A stretch of DNA of 56,494 nucleotides, taken from contig CAYXVE010000036.1 in the NCBI GenBank assembly GCA_964468435.1, positions 1-56,494 on the forward strand, written 5' to 3'. The notes under the pieces were generated by a model. It worked only from the letters and a program-made list of their open reading frames with translations. It was not told the origin of the DNA and made no database searches. This DNA is from JBCCTX01 sp964468435. Lineage in GTDB: Bacteria > Bacteroidota > Bacteroidia > J057. This document shows, in pieces, positions 51,727 through 56,494 of this stretch (position 1 is the first letter of the stretch; each line of letters opens with the position of its first letter). The position numbers and the translations under genes are program-made.

Positions 51727-54069
51727 CTAGGGTATATGATTCAAGGTATACCATACCTCGGATGACCATAGTGACCGGCCTGAGTTACTTTGTAGGGATT
51801 CTGGCAGCCGGATATAAGTTACGTGTTCGGTTTTTAGGCTGGGCAGCTTCAGGAGTACCTGGGTTCTATTGCGGGAGATCCGGATATCCACTGGATCATG
51901 TCGTGTTACATCGCGTTTGGGACCGCCGTATTGGGTGGTGGGTTGATACCACCATTGCTGGACGAGGGTTTCTTGGAGCAAATGAACGGCCTCTTTAGAA
52001 AGAGCTTCGGTAAAGGTGATCTCCATTCCCTCGGGTCTTGCGCTGACCTTGAGCATTTCAAAGGGAACCTTACCATTGTACATGAGCTTTTGCAGGCCAA
52101 AGGTCCGCAATTCGTGGCCCCAGCCCCAGTTGCCGTTCATGCCTACCCCTCCAGCGTAGAGTCCACCGTCTGGCCCCCAACGGAGGCGATTGATTCCGGC
52201 TTCGAAGCCTTGGGCAAAGCGGAATACACAACCCTGGTATTCTCCGTTGACCTTTTCCAGATATACGCGCTTGATACCTCCGTGGGTAACTTCTCCATGC
52301 AACATTTGCCCTTTGTAAGGACCGTCTTGCATGAGTACTGGCTCACCGGGACTGTTGCCGATCTCGTCTTGTGGCAGCCAGACAGCAGGGGCTTTCATGT
52401 TAAGTTCTGCTAGGGAGTCTTTCAATGCCAAGCGGCAGCCGTGAAATACGCCTTCTTGTATGTGAATGACTTTACAAGCGGGCACCCAGCGTCCCTGGTT
52501 TTCTGTGATGAAGAGTTCTCCATCTACGCCTTTTCCGATTCCATTGGGTTGGCGGAGTCCGTGGTTGACCCACTCGAAACTGCCATCCCGGGCAATGCGG
52601 ATGGTGCGACCCCGGTCGGGAAGCTGTGATTCGTGCTCCATCAGACGCATAGCAAGGCCCAGATTGGCATAGAAATATTCGTCTTGGTATTCCAGTCCGT
52701 AAGAAAACTCGTGAAAATCGGCTGAGACATCGAAGCCATTACAAATAGCCCGGTATTCGTCGATGATCTCATCGCCATTGTGATCAATGAGCTGGGTCAG
52801 CTCCTGCTTCTGCAGAACAAAGAGTTCGCCGTCTACGACCCGCATGCCGAGTGGCTCGGCCAATCCCTGCGCTATGCGCTTGATCCGGATCCGACTAGTG
52901 TTATGGGTTTCTACTCCTGACACCTGATATACGGCGCCTATGGAATCCCAGGTAGAGACTAGCAGATTGCCTTTGGGATCAAAAGCCAGAGCACCTACCT
53001 TTGGCTGGAAGGATTCTGGGCGTATCGTGATCAAGTCATATGCAGGATGAATATCCTCCAGAGGTGCGCCAAAACCCGGTCGGGGACTATTTAATTCGGC
53101 AACCTGCATTACTGCTGGCTGAGGAGATTTTGAGGATGCAGTATTTTCTCGAGGTTTTAGGGATAAAATATATGAAACCATTTGCTGTAGCGCATTTGGG
53201 TCAATCTTAGGATGTGGGCGCATGGGAACTTCCCCCCAGTTTCCCCTACCCCCATTTACCACCTTCTGCACCAAGCGCGTGGTATTTTCGTCATTCTTCT
53301 CATAACGGGTGGCGATTTGCTGGTAGCCTGGACCGATGGTCATGATATCCGGTTCGTGACAGGTGTTACAACCACTCCGTTCCAGCCAGTAACGGCCCCT
53401 GCTGGCAAGGTTTTCTTCATAGGCGGGTTCGCGCGGGGGAAGTGATTTTACCCGGTCAAACTCATGATAGATTATGGTAGGTACCTCCGGACTAATGGGC
53501 TTTCTACCCGCTGGTGTATTGAGATAAACCCTTGTGCCTGGCTTTACATTTTCCAGAGTAAAGATTCGCTTTAATCGCGTTTTTGTTGCATTTCCTTCAT
53601 ATTCAGGGCTTTCAGCTATTTTTACGGTGTCATCTCTATTTACTAGGGCATAGTGAAAGGTCAATTGGTTATTGTTGAGTTTATATCCCTTGAATGAAAA
53701 TTCCGGCACGATTATCTCTGGTCCCTGTTCCATTTGCCAAACACTCAGCGAGAAGGAATCTCTCAAATATTCATGGCCCCAAGTAGTAGGCTGTACGGTT
53801 TTGATATTATTAAATGCAGCACCATCGTAGTTCACGCCCCCCTTCCAGATCTTATACAGTTTCCCATGTTCGAGATCATAGGCTACGTTGAGTTCTTCAT
53901 GGAGAAACAAGGTGATCATCCTGGACTGGTAATCTAGTACGGAGCGCATGTACCAGATATCTTTGGGTCGCTCTACAGGAGACCCTGACTGACAGCTTGT
54001 CAGGAAGATGATCATTACTGTGAGGTGAGTACATACAGAAAAGGGTAAAAAGATTTTTTTCATATTCAT
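51727..54069 (-). CDS. Cytochrome c and beta-propeller lipoprotein (PQQ-sugar-dehydrogenase-like)
   Basis: 780 aa. Lipobox LTSC at Cys26. Residues 30-220 form an N-terminal beta domain. A cytochrome c domain with CNTCHEP (heme motif near residue 235) and a Met ligand in VPMRPHP follows. The rest is a beta-propeller with repeats such as FQPKVGALAFDPKGNLLVSTWD and FITENQGRWVPACKVIHIQEG, resembling soluble PQQ-dependent glucose or sorbosone dehydrogenases, but missing calls such as the exact PQQ ligands are not checked. Probably an exported sugar-oxidising or sugar-binding protein that passes electrons to the heme. Divergent from the AGE gene. Confidence 0.8.
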   Translation of the reverse strand: MNMKKIFLPFSVCTHLTVMIIFLTSCQSGSPVERPKDIWYMRSVLDYQSRMITLFLHEELNVAYDLEHGKLYKIWKGGVNYDGAAFNNIKTVQPTTWGHEYLRDSFSLSVWQMEQGPEIIVPEFSFKGYKLNNNQLTFHYALVNRDDTVKIAESPEYEGNATKTRLKRIFTLENVKPGTRVYLNTPAGRKPISPEVPTIIYHEFDRVKSLPPREPAYEENLASRGRYWLERSGCNTCHEPDIMTIGPGYQQIATRYEKNDENTTRLVQKVVNGGRGNWGEVPMRPHPKIDPNALQQMVSYILSLKPRENTASSKSPQPAVMQVAELNSPRPGFGAPLEDIHPAYDLITIRPESFQPKVGALAFDPKGNLLVSTWDSIGAVYQVSGVETHNTSRIRIKRIAQGLAEPLGMRVVDGELFVLQKQELTQLIDHNGDEIIDEYRAICNGFDVSADFHEFSYGLEYQDEYFYANLGLAMRLMEHESQLPDRGRTIRIARDGSFEWVNHGLRQPNGIGKGVDGELFITENQGRWVPACKVIHIQEGVFHGCRLALKDSLAELNMKAPAVWLPQDEIGNSPGEPVLMQDGPYKGQMLHGEVTHGGIKRVYLEKVNGEYQGCVFRFAQGFEAGINRLRWGPDGGLYAGGVGMNGNWGWGHELRTFGLQKLMYNGKVPFEMLKVSARPEGMEITFTEALSKEAVHLLQETLVQQWWYQPTTQYGGPKRDVTRHDPVDIRISRNRTQVLLKLPSLKTEHVTYIRLPESLQSNSGRSLWSSEVWYTLNHIP

Positions 54070-54139
54070 TCACTTTAGGGGATTGCTTATACAATTTATA
54101 ATTTTCTCTATCTTACGCTCAATTCTTTTTCTAAAATAT

Positions 54140-55426
54140 ATGGACATTACTGCACTCATCCCCAAGTTTAAAGCCTGCCAGCAGGAAATAGATCATCATC
54201 TCACACAAGAGCTTTTACCCTTCTGGGTTGATCGCATGGTCGATTACCAGGATGGAGGTTTTATTACGCATTTTGATGAAGCAGGTAAAGACACGGGGAA
54301 CGATGAAAAATCTCTGATCGCTCAGACACGCACGGTTTACACTTTGTCTTCAGTACATCGAGCTGGGTATGGTGATGGGAAATATGCCGATCTAGCTGGA
54401 CATGGAGTCAACTTTCTGCTGGATCAAATGTGGGACCAGGAATACGAAGGCTTCTACTGGATGACAGATCGGAAGGGAAAGGTTACTATCGATGAAAAGG
54501 TTATCTATGGGCATAGTTTTGCGATATACAGTCTTTGTGAATATACCCTGGCAACCGGGGATGAACGGGGATTGGAATATGCACAACGAACGTTTGATCT
54601 GCTCCAGAAATATGCCGTGGATAGTTGTCATGGCGGATATTTTGAGATGTTTCAACGTGACTGGCATCTCAAAGGGCCTGGGAGTGCTGGTGGAGACCGA
54701 AAAACCCTGGATGTGCACATGCATTTGATGGAGGCTTTCACTACGTTGTATGAATGCAGTCAGGAACCCATTCATCGGCGTAAGCTAATGGAGGATATCT
54801 GGTTACTACGCATGCGCTTTCTGCATTCTGAATATCGGACGGGTATCCCGCAGTTTATGCTCGACTGGAAGCAGGCCCCACAACTTAAATTCGACATTGT
54901 CTGGGGTTGGGATCGCTTTTCAGAAAGCGGCCAGAAGGTGCAGGCACTTGATAATACTAGTTATGGACATAATGTAGAGTTTGCCTGGTTGCTCAGTCAT
55001 GCGCTACACATCGCACAGGAAAATCCTGCTCCTTATATGAAGTTGATCCAAACCATGATGGATCATGCAGTGGATTATGGGATAGATGAAGAATACGGTG
55101 GGGTTTATGTAGAAGGCTCTCACGATGGGAAAGTATATGACAGGGAAAAGGAATTCTGGCAACAGGCAGAGGTCATGATCGGAATGCTTGATGCGATGAT
55201 CCTGTTTGGGGAGGAAAAATACTGGTATGCTTATGAAAAGGTACACCGCTTTGTGTTTGATAAGATGATCCACCACGAAGTCGGCGAATGGTGGCCGCTG
55301 ATGACTCGAGAAGGTACACCTATCTGGACACACATGAGCCACTCGTGGAAGGTAAATTATCACACCGTAAGAGCTATGGTGCAATGCTACGAAAGGTTGG
55401 AGCAATTGATTAGACGAAGTGTATGA
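54140..55426 (+). CDS. AGE family epimerase (cellobiose/mannobiose 2-epimerase-like)
   Basis: Isomerises the reducing-end glucose or mannose of a disaccharide or free N-acyl-glucosamine. The 428-aa (alpha/alpha)6 barrel starts at ATG 54140 (MDITALIPKFKACQQEID); a 19-residue extension starts at 54083. Three His-containing motifs match the catalytic region of the cellobiose 2-epimerase branch: YGHSFAIYSLCEY, DNTSYGHNVEFAWLL and WKVNYHTVRAMVQ. It is translationally coupled to the following kinase. Cellobiose/mannobiose specificity is inferred from the motif pattern. Confidence 0.88.
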   Translation: MDITALIPKFKACQQEIDHHLTQELLPFWVDRMVDYQDGGFITHFDEAGKDTGNDEKSLIAQTRTVYTLSSVHRAGYGDGKYADLAGHGVNFLLDQMWDQEYEGFYWMTDRKGKVTIDEKVIYGHSFAIYSLCEYTLATGDERGLEYAQRTFDLLQKYAVDSCHGGYFEMFQRDWHLKGPGSAGGDRKTLDVHMHLMEAFTTLYECSQEPIHRRKLMEDIWLLRMRFLHSEYRTGIPQFMLDWKQAPQLKFDIVWGWDRFSESGQKVQALDNTSYGHNVEFAWLLSHALHIAQENPAPYMKLIQTMMDHAVDYGIDEEYGGVYVEGSHDGKVYDREKEFWQQAEVMIGMLDAMILFGEEKYWYAYEKVHRFVFDKMIHHEVGEWWPLMTREGTPIWTHMSHSWKVNYHTVRAMVQCYERLEQLIRRSV

Positions 55427-56421
55427 AGTTAGCGGATCTGAAAAATATGCTAACAAGGGTGAGGGATGTATCCGTGGCCGTATACGGTGATTTTTGCCTG
55501 GATGTATACTGGATGCTTGACCCTGCTGGATCGGAAATCTCGGTGGAGACGGGTATACCCGCAGAGTCTGTGGCCCAGCAGCAATACAGTCCCGGTGGGG
55601 CTGGCAATATCGTCGCTAATATGGCTGAGCTGCAGCCTAAAGGCATCTTTTGCATAGGCAGTATTGGAAAAGACCTATTTGGGAAGGCGCTGATAGATTT
55701 ACTGCAGGGGCTGGGAACTAATACGGAAGGTCTTACGGTGGCATCAGATTTTGCAACTTACACCTACATCAAACGCTACCTCCACGGAGTAGAGCAGCCC
55801 CGCATTGACTTTGGCGTGCTCAATCGACGTAGCGCAGGAGCAGAACAGCTTCTGCTTGGTGAAATCCGGAATCGGCTATCAGCCTGCCATGCTTTGGTAC
55901 TCAACCAACAAGTAGTGAATAGCCTACCGAATCCTTCATTTATTCAGGGACTACTTGAATTATGCCAGGATACGGATACGATCGTTTTGCTCGATTCCCG
56001 TCATTATCCGGATCAGTTTCACCATGTGTACTTCAAGATCAACCGCCATGAACTAGCACACATGTTTGGTCATTCGCTCCAGAACCTCAGTGAGGCACAA
56101 CTCACCGACTGCGCTTATCGGCTCCATGAACGCAATGAACGTCCCGTCTTCGTGACACAGGGGCCAGCGGGCATCTGGGTGATTGACGATCAGGGCCTCT
56201 TTGAGGTTCCAGGTATTCCGATGGAAGGGGATACCGATCCAGTGGGGGCAGGGGATACGGTGGTCAGTGCGTTGGCGCTGTTGCTGGGGGCGGGCTTTAA
56301 GGCTCGTGAGGCTGCAGTCGTGGCCAATCTGGCTGCAGCGGTAACGGTCAGAAAGTTATTTCAGACGGGAACCGCTACCCCACAAGAAATTGTGGAGATG
56401 GGAGAACATACATATTCTTGA
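55423..56421 (+). CDS. PfkB-family carbohydrate kinase (HldE-N-like)
   Basis: Phosphorylates a sugar using ATP. The 332-aa protein has the opening VAVYGDFCLDVYWML and PGGAGNIVANMAELQP glycine block, and the DPVGAGDTVVSALALL catalytic Asp motif. The overall pattern is close to the kinase half of HldE (heptose 7-phosphate kinase) but the heptose substrate is not proven. Its ATG overlaps the epimerase stop as ATGA, so epimerase and kinase are made together and probably act on the same sugar. Confidence 0.9.
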   Translation: MKLADLKNMLTRVRDVSVAVYGDFCLDVYWMLDPAGSEISVETGIPAESVAQQQYSPGGAGNIVANMAELQPKGIFCIGSIGKDLFGKALIDLLQGLGTNTEGLTVASDFATYTYIKRYLHGVEQPRIDFGVLNRRSAGAEQLLLGEIRNRLSACHALVLNQQVVNSLPNPSFIQGLLELCQDTDTIVLLDSRHYPDQFHHVYFKINRHELAHMFGHSLQNLSEAQLTDCAYRLHERNERPVFVTQGPAGIWVIDDQGLFEVPGIPMEGDTDPVGAGDTVVSALALLLGAGFKAREAAVVANLAAAVTVRKLFQTGTATPQEIVEMGEHTYS

Positions 56422-56463
56422 ATGGGGTATTAGGCGTTTCATTGCTGGATTGCAAACAAAACC

Positions 56464-56490
56464 GTAGAGACACCGCGGCAGCGTGTCTTG
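56464..56490. repeat. Partial hairpin repeat at the right edge
   Basis: GTAGAGACACCGCGGCAGCGTGTCTT contains AGACAC (56468-56473) and GTGTCT (56483-56488) as inverted arms. It resembles palindromic repeat families often found between genes in Bacteroidota, but the window ends here and the copy cannot be completed. The rest of 56422-56494 shows no gene. Confidence 0.35.
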
Positions 56491-56494
56491 CCCT

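Noticed and set aside
1..56494. CRISPR arrays, tRNA, rRNA
   Set aside because: No regular direct repeats with unique spacers, no cloverleaf tRNA pattern, and no rRNA-like stretch were seen.

Overview
This window comes from a Bacteroidota chromosome, most likely from the Cytophagia/Saprospiria side of the phylum. The pointers are TAnnTTTG-type promoter elements, mostly weak Shine-Dalgarno sites, a Bacteroidota-type DksA-like protein with a degenerate zinc finger, DUF4286 and YfhO family proteins, a eukaryotic-type IleRS, and a large set of secreted sugar and sulfatase enzymes. About 45 intact genes and several gene remnants are visible. I found no rRNA, tRNA or CRISPR array.

Layout. (1) 0-4.8 kb: two tandem secreted DUF1593 nucleoside-hydrolase-like proteins, a cysteine desulfurase and an A-type Fe-S carrier (an Fe-S assembly pair), then a convergent small heat-shock protein with an unusually strong ribosome site and a possible sigma-54 control region. 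(2) 4.8-7.6 kb: a degraded, AT-rich island holding an ORF-less group II intron relic with a perfect domain V, gene debris and a serine hydrolase. (3) 7.6-9.6 kb: hflK-hflC. (4) 9.8-17.3 kb, minus strand: a tightly coupled nonulosonic-acid operon, probably legionaminic-acid type (flippase, synthase, hydrolysing 2-epimerase, acetyltransferase, aminotransferase, 4,6-dehydratase, sialyltransferase-like glycosyltransferase). It has a TTG-N19-TAACTTTG promoter and no CMP-sugar synthetase. (5) 17.3-23.1 kb: YfhO membrane protein, LolD-like ATPase, small conserved genes, and two kinds of debris: a PQQ sugar-dehydrogenase tail and a chimeric baeRF/DUF2267 ORF. (6) 23.5-29.8 kb: a three-gene planctomycete-like set (cytochrome c membrane protein, DUF1501, PSCyt1/DUF1549/DUF1553). 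(7) 30.3-38 kb: housekeeping genes (yifB/comM-like, polyprenyl synthetase, exonuclease/GIY-YIG, ddl) and less known proteins. (8) 38.5-46.4 kb, plus strand: ileS, a dksA-like gene, lspA, a TlpA-like lipoprotein and a sugar-acid dehydratase. (9) 46.6-56.4 kb: sulfatase, acetyltransferase, a Tm-1/TIM-barrel/cupin operon, a hypA fragment, a cytochrome c/beta-propeller lipoprotein, and a coupled AGE epimerase plus PfkB kinase.

Gene orientation flips near 38 kb: mostly leftward to its left, rightward to its right. At that point three DnaA-box sequences lie in phase within 32 bp just before ileS. This is the most notable non-coding signal and makes the site a candidate replication-origin or DnaA-binding locus. 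The other main points are the incomplete nonulosonic-acid operon, the intron relic, the chimeric ORF at 22.7 kb and the Tm-1/TIM-barrel/cupin operon, which looks like a poorly described small-molecule pathway. All calls rest on reading motifs by eye. No database search was run.
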